Below are positions 11,853 to 24,304 of a DNA stretch of 64,000 nucleotides, in pieces. Numbering within the stretch: the stretch's first letter is position 1; every line of letters begins with the position of its first letter. Source of the stretch: Rhynchospora pubera (taxonomy: Eukaryota; Streptophyta; Magnoliopsida; Poales; Cyperaceae). Location of the stretch: NCBI GenBank assembly GCA_028095005.1, contig CM051460.1, positions 62,163,676 through 62,227,675 on the forward strand, in the 5' to 3' direction. A program made the translations under genes and the position numbers. The notes below the pieces were generated by a model that saw only the letters and a program-made list of their open reading frames with translations, was not told the origin of the DNA and did no database searches.

Positions 11853-13753
11853 ATGGAAGGAGAAGGAGCAAAGATGAAGGAGGAGGTGGCAAGGAGAGTG
11901 GGGGTGGCCATGGATTTCTCGGCGTGCAGCAGGCTGGCGCTCCAGTGGGCCGCCGACAACGTGGCCAGGAGTGGGGACCACCTCATCGTCGTCACGGCCT
12001 TCAAACCTCTGAGCTACGACCAAGGCACCGAGATCATGCTCTGGGAATCTACGGGCTCTCGTAAGTAATTAAAGTCTCTTCTTCTATGCATGTTATTGTA
12101 TTATTACCAGACCAGACAATATCTTGTTTGCTTGTTCTTTGTAGCATACATCCCACTCTTGGAATTGTCAGAGCCTGTTACCTTCAAGAAGTATGGACTC
12201 AAGCCTGATCCCCAAACTATAGATTTGCTCAACACCATTGCCCGCCAGAAACAGGTTGCTTGCTTCTTTTCTACTCCATTTTCTGCTTTCTATATTATTC
12301 CCACTATTGCTTTTCTGTCTAATCTTTTCCTCAATTTCTCCTTATTTACTGTTTATACAGTTTAATTTTTCTTTCCTAAATCCTTGGTCTTCAAAGAGCT
12401 TTCACTACGGCTTGCGATTATCATTTCATTTACTAACAGAAATCACCAACAGTACCCATTAATTTCTGGCTATTTCAACTCTACCTGCACAATGATATCT
12501 TTTGTGGTTTTTACTGCAAAAATGTTTAACGTTTTTTTTAACTAGCAAATACTTCACTTAATTAATGAATTGTTTCACCGTCTCTAAAAATAAATGAAAT
12601 ATTTCAGGTGGTAGTTTCAATGAAGGTGTTATATGGAGATCCTCGTGAAAAAATATGTGAGGCAATTAACAGTATTCCCCTCAGCTGTCTTATTATTGGA
12701 AACAGAGGCCTTGGCAAGATCAAGAGGTTCTTCCTTTTTTATTTATTACTCTTTTTGATAGTTTATTGTTGTATCTTTTAGTATGGTAATGTTAGGCAGA
12801 GTCGCAACTGGAGAAATGGATCCAAAGTAAAATGAATTAACTAAAGAGAAAACAAAAAGAAGAATAAGCATACAGGGGCGGAGCCAGAATTTGAGTATAA
12901 AGGGCGCAAGGTGCACAGTAAAGACGCTGAATAAAAAGGTCCTCAATTTTTTATGCTCAATTAGGTATTATAAATCGGCTTATAAGATTAGAGGTCAGAT
13001 TCAAGGAAGCATTTTTACAGAAAATTTACAGCTAGGCTTCTAGGCCTGTCCGATTTGGGGGGGCCACTAAACTAATTGAGTTGACCCTCCGCCCCTGTAA
13101 GCATATCAACAGGGTCTAGTAATCTAGTTTGCAGTACCAATATATATGTGGTGCCACTTAGTAGTTAGTACACTTCATTCAACAAAAAGGTGGGCAGTCC
13201 GTTTCAATCAACTTGAAAAATTGCTCGTCTTAAGTAATAGTTGAGGCTACGAACCATGTATTACAACCAGATGGTATTGGGCTTCACTGGTACAATACAT
13301 GTACAAAACTCACACTGGTACCCAGTTTGTGCTATTACCTGAGCCTTTGGTTCTGCAACTTAGCTTTTTGTAAGCCTCTGATGCGATTTATTAACCCTTC
13401 ATTGTGCAAGCCGTCTTGAAATATCATTGACAGCTTCCGAACTTACCTCAATTTAATTCCTGTTCTGTAATATTGTGAAAGCCCCAGAAAGAAAGACAAT
13501 CCAATTTGAACCAAGTTGAAAAAAAAAACAAAGAAAAAACTGCAGAGAACACCAGAAGTTAATGTGAAATCATATCAAAATCCAACCACAAGCAATGGCC
13601 CTAAAGGAAACACTCTGTAATTTGTATACTTAGGTAACTAATATAGTTGATTTGTGAACTTGTAGGGTAATCATGGGGAGCGTGAGTGAATATGTGGTGA
13701 ATCACGCAACATGCCCCGTCACTGTTGTTAAGAGCGCTGAACATGAGGATTAA
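11853..13753 (+). CDS. Universal stress protein A-like protein
   Basis: Exons 11853-12060, 12145-12254, 12608-12726 and 13666-13753 join in phase to 174 residues; ATG at 11853 is the first in frame. It is one UspA domain: a beta strand near the start (RRVGVAMDFSACSRLALQWA), a long middle segment, and the nucleotide-binding loop GNRGLGKIKR followed by VIMGS. This fits the G-x2-G-x9-G-S pattern of ATP-binding USPs and ends with the usual strand CPVTVVK. Length fits plant single-domain USPs (about 160-180 residues). Known role of the family: soluble stress-response proteins, often ATP-binding; the specific function here is not known. The phosphate-loop codons are split by intron 3, which carries a hAT MITE. 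Confidence 0.92.
12873..13097. mobile_element. hAT-type MITE in intron 3 of the stress-protein gene
   Basis: Starts CAGGGGCGGAGCCAGAATT and ends ...CCTCCGCCCCTG, an 11-bp inverted repeat (CAGGGGCGGAG). It is flanked by a perfect 8-bp direct repeat, TAAGCATA (12865-12872 and 13098-13105). An 8-bp duplication and CAGGG-type ends are hallmarks of the hAT superfamily. At 225 bp it has no transposase and is non-autonomous. Confidence 0.9.
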
Positions 13754-16700
13754 ACGGTGATTCTAACTACATGTATGACTTTTGTGTTTGTATGTAGATA
13801 ATAATATGGGGGAGTTTCTTGCCTCCGAATACTGGATCATTGTAAATCAGCTTTGATGTGTGTTGTTTAAAATAAATAAATGTTGGTTTGTTGACCTTGT
13901 TTTGGCCCGGGTCAATATTTTTCTTAATTCTCTACTCAATGTGTGACTGAGATGTTTTATTCAAAGTGTGGGTACTGTATGATAATTTAGTTTAACAGCT
14001 GGATGTTGGAGAATGGAGATGCATAATTCATAATTGCACGATGGGAATTTCTTTTCCTTGTGTCGTGTAAGCGGGCAACTTAACCCTAAAATATTTTGAT
14101 CGCTGATGAAAAGTGACTTATTTGGTTTTTCTTCCATGGGCAACTCTGTTTGCCTCTGATTTTGATTTTGATTTTGATTTTGTGTTCGTAAGGAAAAAAT
14201 AAAGAAAAAAAATATCAAGGTTAGGTTGTTTCAATTTTGAATGTAACTAGCTATCGCATCGCGCGAAGAAGTTTAATTTTAAATTGTACTCATAGTTGTT
14301 CACTATGATAATATTAGAAGAACATAGATTTGAATACAAAATATAATATAATCCAATCCATAGAATAGAGAATTATTATAGCTTTTACATTGTTAAAGAG
14401 AGAAAATTATTGTTGTTCAAATCCAACCATTAGAAAAGAGAATTTTAGTAAGTAGGCACAATGATGATGCTTCTGAAACAGCCTATAGATCCCAAAAGTT
14501 GCAGAGCTTATATGAAATTAAACAGAAGAGAATATACGATCAAAGATTAGCAGTGGCACAAAGATCATCTTGATTGGTATCAACAAATTTTCAAGTCCGA
14601 TAACAGACTATAAATAGCAAATATTGGGGATAACAAAAGTAAAGAACAGCTTTGCTCTATATATAATTTTTTTACGTTGGTCCTGTATTTTTTGAACTAC
14701 GCGCAATCGCATCAAATGATATCCAAGGTGTCAGAATAAATGAAAAGAAACTACATTTTTATTGTGTATAAATCACCAAAGTCGAAGACTAAGTACATCA
14801 ATTGCTCTATAGCCAAATGTTTACATATATTCATCTTGTACAACAACAATGATAGAGAAAGAATCGATCCATTAAAATAAATTGTGGAATTTAAAGCTAG
14901 GAATGCTTACTATATGCTATGTTAAACCACGCTATCACCCGTAACTAAAATTGACTAATTCTAGGCAGTGGATCGCTCTTAAGATAAACAGCCACATATA
15001 AAATTGCACCACCAGTAATAGATATACAATTGCAATACCAAGCTTTAGATAGACAGTCACATGTACCATGTTAATTCTCATTATCTGAGAGAGAGAGAGA
15101 TGCTGACCAGCAATGCGAAGGTAGCCTCAGATCCTACACAGTTAGAGCTCATATAATATTCAGAAACAATTGTTCTTCATCCATGACAATCTCGGCTCCA
15201 CGGTTTTTCATTCTTATTATTTTGAAATATCAAATCTCAAATCTCTTTTGGACTACTAAAGGCTCTTTCTTTCCTTCAAATTGGTATGGCTCGTGTCCTT
15301 TAATCAACTGCATGTTGGCAGCAACAACAGAAGATTATCAGTTCCTCTTATAAAAAAAAGATTAAATAATTTATGTATATACTATGAATATTCAAATGTG
15401 AGGTAGAATTGTGTAATGGCTCATATAAGCAACAAATAATCTCAAATTGTTTTTTCGGATAGATCTGTAATACTGGACCTGCTCAGTAAATCCTCACACG
15501 TAGTGCAGGTGCTGATGTTTTGGCATCAAAGAACACAATGAAAAGAGTCACTATGGCACCTCTTCAATTTTTCTGAAACTGTAAAATCAATGTTGCGGTA
15601 AGCCAGCAACAATAGATAAAGTAATAAATAAAGAAATTAATCACATGCTAGTATATAAATGGAATCTAAATATTTTTTTTGTTAAATCAAGTGTAACTTT
15701 TTTAAGTCGAACTAAAAAAAAATTGTTCTACTCAGAAATCTTATCATAGTACCAGACCAACATAATGATTCGTTCTCTGATAAATAGTCTGTTCCTAATT
15801 AAAGGGAAAAAAACTAAAAAGAATAATAAATACAATGGCTTGAGCAGTGTTCATTGACATCTTGATGCCAGCTCCATGCCAACCATTTACGATTGCTTCT
15901 TGACTTGCATTTTGTGTAATCTCTTAATCTCTTCTTTGCACTGTAAAATCACAATGCATGAATGCACCAATAAAGCTGCTTCAAAGTGCATAACAAACTT
16001 AATGAGCCATCAGCTTGTATACATTAAATCGACTTCAATAGATAGATCACTTCTTTTAGAAAAATACCATGATCTCTCAGAAAATCGACAATCTCTAAAC
16101 TAAACAAATGAAAGAACATGAGAAAGTATTTTGCCTTAATAATGATGCTATTCCACAATGAAATCAGACTGTAAATTTAATCAAATTTAGATTTAGTAAA
16201 TACGAAACTAACCTTGAAGTATCCTCAAGTTCACTGCATTTTCCTTTATTTATCCTTCGTGTGGCTCTGCAAAAAGCATAGAGAAAACAGAAAATAATAT
16301 TTTTTTTACTAATATACCAACAACTGCACCCTCAATTCTCTTTTTACTATAGGCAGATCCACGACATCCAGTACATTAGAATTTTTTTATCAGAACCCTT
16401 CTTTTAATCTTATAGAATGATACATGGAAACCAATGCAAATGAAATAAATGTGCACCTATGAGAAACAACAGACTTGAAAATTGATTTGAATGTGTGCTT
16501 GTCAGGATGAAACTGCAGTTAATAATCCAGCGATGAGAAACAACATTAGCTCCTCATCTCCCTGACAGTTGTTTGGTCACAATTGAGGTAAATTTGCACA
16601 CTATGTACAAAGCACATTGCTTGTTTTATTCCAATTTTGTCCTTGTAATACAAAACCAACATGCTAGGACATGATCTTCCATAGTAGTATGGATTTGAAA

Positions 16701-18232
16701 TCCTAGCTAGAAATGTAAGGCCCAAATTAAGATCTGACAGACAGGCTATCAGATCAGCCTCTATTACTGGTAGACTGATTCTCAAACAGGATTACATTTG
16801 ATTCATACGCAAATGCATGACTATGTATTTGCTGACTTATCGGCTGAACCATCATTTCAGCAACCTTTGAACCTATTTTACTTGTCCTGTGTGGAAATCA
16901 AAGGGAATTGTGCTATATTTTTCTGAGTCTATAACTACCTGGAAGGATGAAAGACTGTTGGTGGTTGCTGCCAATTACAGTACCACAACAGTATCAATTA
17001 ATGAAATTGCAGTATAAAAATCCAATGTTCTAACTATCAAAACTGTCATTGTAACATATCGTAGCTTGGTGCACCTAAATTTCATATGTATTTTTCAAAA
17101 TATTTCTGACTATACAAAAGAGGAAAAAAATTATAACCGCAAAAAAAAAAATACCTCTTCTTCAAACAAAAAGGCCCTTAAATCTTTTTTTTAAGCACAG
17201 AGAAGATCTAATGAATGCCATCAGTCAACACATGTACTTCTTACTCTCTCGTTTCTATGAACTCCGCAACAAATGTTAATTTTCCTGCATAAAAAAAAGA
17301 AGCAAAAAAAAAATCTTTCTTTTGAAAAATGTAGATGAAAACTTAAGCATTTTGGAACAAAAGAAGGAAAAAAAATTAGTTTTTAGATCACCACAATATC
17401 ATTTCCAGGAAGTGGAGCAAGCAAAAAATGGCATTGTACTTTCGAGCAAGCCTATCAAGCATTTAGAAGGAAAAAGTCAGAAAGAAGCACACAAAATATA
17501 ATTTCATGACATTCCGAACCACAACAGTGCATTGAAGGATATATCCTTTTGACCTATGCATTACCTTTTTTTGTTTTAAAATGCACCATAAAGACGTAAA
17601 CTAATTTACCTAAATAACTCCAATGAACATTAAAATAAATATAGAATGGTACTATAGCTAAATGGCGTTCTGAATGTATAATCCCATTAAAATCTATTAT
17701 GCTATTATAGAACAGATGTACGACGAAAACAAAGACCTAGAATTTATAATAATTATTGCATACATAATTTGCAAAACCATCTAGCATGTGGGAAAAGAAA
17801 AAAATATACTAACCTCTTGCTTTTTTGTCATTTGAGGTTAGATCAGTATTTGGCAGCAAACGAACTATCTTGTCGAATGCAATAGTTTGGTTTCGTCATA
17901 GAGAACATGAAAGAAAATTGAATATATGTAAAGATACAAATGTTTCCCACTGACATTATTTTAATTTGATATGTAGGTCTTATTAAGATCTGAAAACGAA
18001 GCAAAAAAAAAAGAAACAATTTTCAGCCATTATTGAGAACCACCATGAGCATGCTCCGTCTGAGATTTTTGTAAGAAAAGTCTAGTTTACTAATTACCAA
18101 AAAAGAGAGGCAAAATAATTCAACCCCATGCCTTTTGATCAAATATCCAGGAACGTCATTCTAAGAAAATTGGTCGAAGGTATCTATTCCAGTAGCCAAG
18201 CAATAAATGATCCAATGAAAAAGTAATCTCAC
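13754..18232. other. 3' UTR, then long AT-rich stretch without a recognised gene
   Basis: The first 150 bases or so are probably the stress-protein 3' UTR. From about 14230 to 18232 no protein family is recognised in any frame. Several sites look like minus-strand donors (for example reverse complement AAGAG|GTTAGT near 17815 and TTCAAG|GTTAGTTTC near 16210), so this may be the body of a long minus-strand non-coding transcript that begins near 19030. Confidence 0.35.
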
Positions 18233-19030
18233 CTAAAAATGGAGCGGAGGAGGCCTTGAGATTCGTGCGTTCAGATGAGGCAAACCTCCATCTTTCTCCT
18301 CTGCGCTGCTCATGCTACACTTGCTGGCATTGCTGGACCGCTCTTGGGAGGGAGATGCAGGCTCAGCATGGGCTCGGCGGGGATCCAAGCGACCAGTTCT
18401 GGTGGATCTGCACCTAGTGTTGACACCGCCATGCCAGGAAGAGAAGGATTTGTGCAATTCTAGGAGAATCGAAAACGAAGCAAATCGAAAGGATTTTAGC
18501 TACAAGCGCTCCACCCCACCCGCCACCGCCTGACCGTCGTTCGCTAACCTACCTGACAGAAAGAAAAAAAGAAAGAGAAAAAGCTTTTTCATCTAAACCC
18601 TAAACCCAAATCAGAGCTTACCCAGTAGAATCGGAGCTTACCTGGGTCAAAGCAGCGTGTGAAGCACAGATTCGAGCAGATGTTGCTTGGGAAGCAGCGA
18701 GCTTCGAACCACAGCAGGAACAAAGAAGAGGCATGGAGAGAATAGCCAAAAGCGGAGCAGTTAGGGTGGAAGAGAAGAAGGCTCCAGAATGTTGAGTGGA
18801 GATGACCGCAGGGGATGGGATGCGGCAGAATCGGGAGAGCGGACCCACCAAAGAATTGAAATCGAGAGGCAGCGCTGAGAAGAATAACACGCAAGCGATG
18901 CTGAGAGGGTGACATCAAATCCAGAAGGAAACAGGAACGGTAGTTTTAGTGGAGGGCAACGATGGAGATGAAATCCATCACACAGAGGGAAAAATGAACG
19001 GTTCAGATAATTGAACAGTAACACCCTGAC
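18233..19030 (-). ncRNA. Probable 5' exons of a spliced, likely non-coding transcript
   Basis: Read on the minus strand, a GC-richer exon from about 19030 ends in CCCAG|GTAAGC (exon end 18642). An 89-nt intron with a long pyrimidine tract ends TTTCTGTCAG, followed by a 320-nt exon, 18552-18233, ending in ATTTTTAG|GTGAGA. All three splice sites are strong. Every frame across the splice closes quickly: one stops three codons into exon 2. This argues against a conserved protein. A second possible donor, GG|GTAAGCTC, lies about 21 nt after the first. The start is approximate. It could instead encode a small unrecognised protein. Confidence 0.4.
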
Positions 19031-19224
19031 TTGAAATTGAAGTATTTATAATAATTGGGATGTGCATACTGAGACTGGAGACTGGGATGGAATGACAAAG
19101 TAGGAGTTTATTATTATAAACTAGTTGTGCATGCATTTGATGAAGTCTATCTAGTGTAGTCTAGGACAAATAAATAAATGTATCTAATTCTAATCTATCT
19201 AGTGTAGTCTAGGACAAATATTTA

Positions 19225-19380
19225 GGGGTCGTTTGGATAGCTTAGGAATAGGAGGAATTTTTTATTTCTAGGCATAAAGTATTGGAAAGTGTATAATTTT
19301 GTAAAGAGTTTGGATTGTTTATAATAAATTTATGTTTAGAAATAGGAAATTCTCCAAATTTCCCTTGATTCAAACGAGCC
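19225..19380. mobile_element. Tourist-like MITE, copy 3
   Basis: Starts GGGGTCGTTTGGATAGC and ends TTGATTCAAACGAGCC. The core GTATAATTTTGTAAAGAGTT and TTGTTTATAATAAATTTATG match the other family members. Confidence 0.65.
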
Positions 19381-19449
19381 AATAGTGTTATAAATTGAAA
19401 TTAAATTATTAGTTTTGCTTTAAAAATCAATATTAATAATTAAATTTGT

Positions 19450-19610
19450 GTTTAGGTGTCGTGTTAATTCGTGTTCGTGTCGTGTTTCGCGTCGAATCGT
19501 GTTAAATTTTCTAATGTCCTAACACGACACGATAACACGATTGTGTCGTGCTAATTTTGTATATGTCGTGTCAACATGCACATCGTGTCGTGTCATTTCG
19601 AAGAACACTA
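19450..19610. repeat. CGTGTCGTGT-rich repeat
   Basis: Many overlapping copies of CGTGTCGTGT and its inverse ACACGACACG, arranged partly as an inverted repeat. A similar ACACGATACGATACG stretch occurs near 29138-29205. This is a common plant simple-repeat-derived sequence; its function is unknown. Confidence 0.5.
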
Positions 19611-19808
19611 ACCAAACAGGTATATTTATATTGACATACATAAGATGAATAATAAATCATTATAAGTCAAATTAAAATAAAATAAAATAACTCAGATTAA
19701 AGTTTGGCTAAGTTTTAAATTCTTTTTGTTTGGATCCGCATTCCATTTGCCGATCCAAACAAAAAAAATTGCTACAATTATTTTTTAAATATAAAATTAA
19801 GGTTTTGA

Positions 19809-19901
19809 TTTGGATCGTCATTTGGAATGCCGATCCAAGTTTGTATCGTCATTTGGAATGCCGATCCAAGTTTGTATCGTCATTTCAATTGTCGATCCAA
19901 G
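19809..19901 (+). repeat. Three tandem 31-bp units
   Basis: Units 19809-19839, 19840-19870 and 19871-19901 each read TTTG(G/T)ATCGTCATTT..., then AAT or ATT, and end CCGATCCAAG or TCGATCCAAG. The first two are almost identical and the third is diverged. Each is an imperfect palindrome built on GGATCG/CGATCC. A partial unit lies near 19735-19760. This recalls the GATCGGAATC palindromes elsewhere in the window. Confidence 0.7.
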
Positions 19902-20306
19902 CAGTTTCTGGTGTCGGCATTCTAAATAACGATGTAACAACGCTATTATTAAAATTTGGATTTTTTAACAGTTATTTTCGAAATTTCGATGAACAGTAAA
20001 GTTATTTATAATTTTTTCGGGAATTAGATACAATAGTGAGTGTGATCGTGACGAAAATAAAAAAATAAAATAAAATAAAATAAATGAGTGTGCCCATTAT
20101 TTACGTACAAGGTAAAGCCTAAGACCAGGCCAGACCGGACCGAGCCCAGCCCAGTCCAACTGGATCCAACAGTCCGCCCCTGTACTTGTACTTGAGTCTA
20201 CTCTGAGCGCTGGAGCTGAGCTAGGCGGAGGTAGATCAGATCATAGATTCGGAGTGCCTTGATTTATTAAAGTGAATACGCATCGACTCCCCTCAACTGA
20301 ATTTTG
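19902..20306. promoter_or_regulatory. Upstream region of the prefoldin gene
   Basis: Contains (AAAAT)n near 20060-20083 and a GC-richer segment just before the ATG. No TATA box can be assigned with confidence. Confidence 0.3.
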
Positions 20307-21070
20307 ATGGCGGCGGCTGCTTCTTCTTCTTCTTCTTCGTCGTCGACGTCTGCGGCGGAGGAGAGAAGAGGCATCCCGGCGGCGGCGTTCGTGGAGGACG
20401 TGGAGACATACCTGAGGCAGTCGGGACTGGACGTGAGCGCGTCGCTGTCTCTTCTGCAGGAGAGGCTGCAGCAGTATAAGATTGTGGAGATGAAGCTTCT
20501 GGCCCAACAAAGAGATCTCCAGGCCAAAATTCCCGACATCCACAAGTGCTTGGATATTGTTGCCGCCTTGCAATCTAAAAATGGCTCTGGCGAGGTAAGC
20601 TCTTTATATTCTTTCTTTCTTTCTTTCTGACAGAAGCAGTGACAACAAACGACAAATTTATGCTCCTTCCTTGTCCTTCCTCTCTTTGCAGCCCTTACTT
20701 ACGGATTATGAAGTCTCCGAGGGTATCTATTCCCGTGCTCGAATTGAACAAACCGACTCCGTCTGCCTTTGGTTGGGAGCCAATGTCATGCTTGAATATT
20801 CTTCTCAGGAGGCAGATGCTCTTTTGAAAAAGAATTTGGAAAATGCCAAAGCCAGCTTACAAGTCCTTGTTGCTGATTTGCAATTTTTGAGGGATCAAGA
20901 GACCATCACTCAGGTACATACAATTCTCTTTACCTTTACTTTCATTCTATCTCTATTCTATTTCAAACCACTCTATTTACTTTTATCATCTCACACAGGT
21001 TACAATTGCACGTGTCTACAATTGGGATGTTCACCAGAGGAGAATGAAAGAAGCTATCAAGGAATCATGA
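20307..21070 (+). CDS. PFD3: Prefoldin subunit 3
   Basis: Exons 20307-20594, 20692-20913 and 20999-21070 join in phase to 193 residues, close to the human VBP1 length. A Ser/Ala-rich N-terminus encoded by a (TTC)n tract precedes GIPAAAFVEDVETYLRQSG. Next comes the first coiled coil (LLQERLQQYKIVEMKLLAQQ), the central beta region (SVCLWLGANVMLEYSSQEAD), the second coiled coil (LLKKNLENAKASLQVLVADL) and the end YNWDVHQRRMKEAIKES. Known role: an alpha-type subunit of the hexameric prefoldin co-chaperone, which holds nascent actin and tubulin for the chaperonin CCT in the cytosol. No key region is missing. Confidence 0.95.
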
Positions 21071-21801
21071 TTTCATAAAGGTATGCTGTGCTCCTTTAAT
21101 ACATATTGTAGAATTATTTACGGGCACGCTTTTTTCTGTTGTGAGCTTGTATGAGAGAAGGTACAATATTTTGAACGCTAAATTGTATCGGTAGTTGGAT
21201 ATTTTATGCTATGAATATTAGCAGGTTGTTTGGTTATTCTGCTTTCCCCTGCTACCATATTTATGAATTGGATAGTTGGTCTGCTGGTAAATCATGCCTG
21301 CACTACTTCCTCTTGCTATTTTATTTGATGGTTTTGCAATTTTGTTTCTTCTGTTGTTTCTGTTGATAGTATGATTTTTTTTTTTAAAAAAAAAAAAAAA
21401 AAACTGGGCCAATGTGTAGCCCTTAACCTTAAATAGTACGGATCATGGGAAATACTATGTACCTATATGCGGTCCCTGCCAATTTGTCCCAAAAATTGAA
21501 AAGTAGTTCCCTACATTATAGAAACAAGGTCGTAATTTGGGTCTCATGAACAGATTACAGAGAAATAAAGATTGTGTCCAGTAGAAATTTTTTTCTGATA
21601 CCAATGTGTTGGAAGTAAAGACTCAAAAAAAGATATGTAAACTTAATACTGTTGACATCTAATATCTTCAAATTCTCATTCAAACTACTTGCATTCATAA
21701 CTCAATGGTCCAGCAGTAATATGGCGTGGGGATTGTGCTATAGTGACTCTGGTACAGGAAATGCACATGAGGTTGTGTAACATAGAATCTAGATTAGAAC
21801 C
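21071..21801. other. Prefoldin 3' UTR and spacer to the convergent acyltransferase gene
   Basis: AT-rich; contains a T9-A17 stretch near 21376-21402. No gene recognised. The two neighbouring genes converge here. Confidence 0.4.
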
Positions 21802-24304
21802 CTAGCTTCTACCAACGATCCCATCATTCTCTGCTAACATCATGTACTTGTCTTTCCTTGTGAGCATGGTGCACTGGAAGCCTAATGCCTTTCCTATCTT
21901 ACGCTGCACCTGGTTTGCCATGTCAGTGTTACTGTACTTCCTAGCTCTCACATCACTAGTATCTATCTTATCTAGAAATTGCACCTCATAGCACATGCTA
22001 GCATTCATCAAGTAATACAACGAGTCAAAACACTTCCAACCGCCGGCTGTCGTGGCATAAAACATGCTTGTTTTTACATTGACTGCCACTGGCACCACTT
22101 CATCACTCAGCTCAGTGAAAAGGGGGCTAAATCGTAGCAAGTATGGTTCTCTGCAGGTAGCCATTGCACATTGGGATTAGTGATCTTTATTTTGAATAGA
22201 ACAAGTTTATTCTTTCAATGAGGTTCATTCTTGCTTCTGTTTAGTTTTAACTTTTAATAAACATAATACCTATGATGTTCTCGACACTTCAGACTCACCT
22301 GAACTATTGGGAAAAGGGTTTTTTTCATGAGAGGTTTGTATGTATTCTTGCTTACGAATTAACTGGTATGCAATAAACTTCCTTGCTTCTAATTGAAAAA
22401 ACCAAATTAGTTTATATAATTGAAATTTAATTTTGTGAGATAAAACCAATTAAGTCAATGCATGCCTACCTACAAGTGGTTCCCTCAGGGCAAACGACCA
22501 CAGATTCTCCTCTATCTAGAAGCTTCCCCATTATCATGGCGTCTTCTTCTCTATCTCTGGTGAGCCTGACAGTGCTGATTGGGGATAAGATCTCTGATAC
22601 ACGGCTGAGGCTGTAACAGACGGCCTGCACTGGCCGATTAATTGCCACTGAGATGTATATCGGGTCAATTAGGGTTCTGTGATTGCATACAAACAGTTGA
22701 CCCCTTTGGTGGTTTGTTTTAGAGTTATTATCCTCACTAACATTACTAGGGTTTCCTCCTGATTCATTACCAGTAGTTTGTACCAGCAGCCTCCATTTCA
22801 TGTTTGTCATGGCTAGGACTGGGGTCGACAGCTTGTAAGGGAGCGAGAGAGAGATAGTTAGTCTGACGAGAGCAAGGATGAAGCCGAAGGGGAGCCATAG
22901 AAACATGGTGAGTGTGTTGAGTGGGGTGGGTCTGAATGCCAGCCGACCATCATGGAAGATCAATGGCTTTAGGTATCTCTTTCTCGGTAACGCGTTCCAC
23001 CTCTTCTCCTCTTTCTCCACCAGCAATAATTCCTTGATTAGTTAACAAAATCAAAGTTTATAATAATACAAAAAAAAAGTGAGAGAGAGACAGACTCGGG
23101 TCTTGTGAGGCCATTAGTACTCAAGGGACTAATCATTTGTTTGGTTGTTAATTCCTAAGCTAGTGTTTTGTGTTTTATTTCTTCTATTCTGCAAGATGAA
23201 TGATCACGGACCAACATGCACCTTCTGCCAGTTTTTTTTTTTTTAGGTTTATCATTTTTAACAAATCAAAATGAGAAATCCCAAAACTGGGTCAGAGTGC
23301 TATGCATATTGTTTGTGTATTAATGATATTTTGAACTAAATCAACCGTTTTTATTTTCTACGATGCTATGATGCTGAAATATACCTTCGCATGAATATAT
23401 CCAAGTTGATGTTTCAAGTTCTGAGCATATATGATTTTATATGTGCTTTCACTTATAAGCATTCAGCTGGGGGAAATATTTGTGGGGATATAAGTTATCT
23501 CAAGAGATACAAAAGAAAATAAAACAAATTTAGATCCAGGTAAAGGGTGGAAACCTTGCAATAGGAGAAAGGAAGCTTTGACTGGGCAAAGCTAGAGCTT
23601 GAAAAACCAACAGCCCCATCCTTGAACGCCTTTTTTAATTCTAGCACCTTGCATCTTTCCCTTTCCCCATGCATGAAACCAGTGTAAAACCCCATAAACT
23701 CCTCCAATTCTGTCCCTAAAACATCCTCCAGCTCCAAATACTCTCTCAAGAAGGCCTCAACCATAACCCTTGGCATCCTACTCACACAAACCACTCTGCC
23801 ATGACCATGACTATGACCTCTCTTTAACATGTCAAATCCTTGCAAACTCACATCCTCGGACAAGTGTTTTGGCAGAATTGCCCTTCCAACTCTAGCAACA
23901 GACTGTTTCCTTAGCCCACAAAATGTGACCATGACCATGATCCTCATGCCCATTTCGTTCCACAGAAGACAAATGAAAGGGTACAAGAGGAGCAGCAAAA
24001 AGCCCCTCAGGAGACCTCCTCCACCTGCCTCTAAAGCCACAACCATGAAATATGGGAAGGCGGAGGGCGACTTGAGCAACCATCCTTCCACATCTACCAC
24101 CATGGTTTTTTGGCTCTGGGATTGGAAGGTTCCCATAGAAATAGGAGGGGAATTCTGTAACTTTAAATTGGTGGAACAATATTGAGCATTTGTATTTGTT
24201 TGGCTAATACTACCACTACCAGTACTAGTACTAGAACTAGATTGTTGCAGAAAGGCTCTGAGCAATTTGTGTGCTAGGCTTGTTGGACCTCTTTTGTTCG
24301 CCAT
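21802..24304 (-). CDS. GPAT: Glycerol-3-phosphate acyltransferase (GPAT1/2/3-like)
   Basis: Minus-strand exons 24304-23555, 23032-22470 and 22150-21802 join in phase to 553 residues. Residues about 68-240 form the N-terminal HAD-like region (VVDVEGWLLKSPSAFPYFMV). The second motif-I aspartate is replaced (DVEG rather than DxD), so phosphatase activity is not expected. This differs from the bifunctional GPAT4/6/8 group. After hydrophobic segments comes the acyltransferase domain: NHRTLIDP (block I), SRVSEILSPISTVRLTRDR, CPEGTTCREPYLLRFSPLF (block III) and VPVAV (block IV). Known role of the family: land-plant sn-GPATs transferring acyl groups from acyl-CoA to glycerol-3-phosphate for membrane, cutin or suberin lipids. 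Block motifs are intact. The AAG acceptor of exon 2 is the least certain junction. Which of GPAT1, 2 or 3 it is cannot be decided here. Confidence 0.92.

Noticed and set aside
11558..12064. Long frames on both strands over the first exon of the stress-protein gene
   Set aside because: They depend on low-complexity leader sequence and do not match a family; the UspA frame explains the region.
16546..16785. 79-codon minus-strand frame
   Set aside because: No recognisable domain or splice support; within the range expected by chance in 4 kb of non-coding DNA.
18594..18612. Telomere-like CTAAACCCTAAACCC
   Set aside because: Only two units; also read as the end of a spliced-transcript intron region, too short for an interstitial telomere claim.
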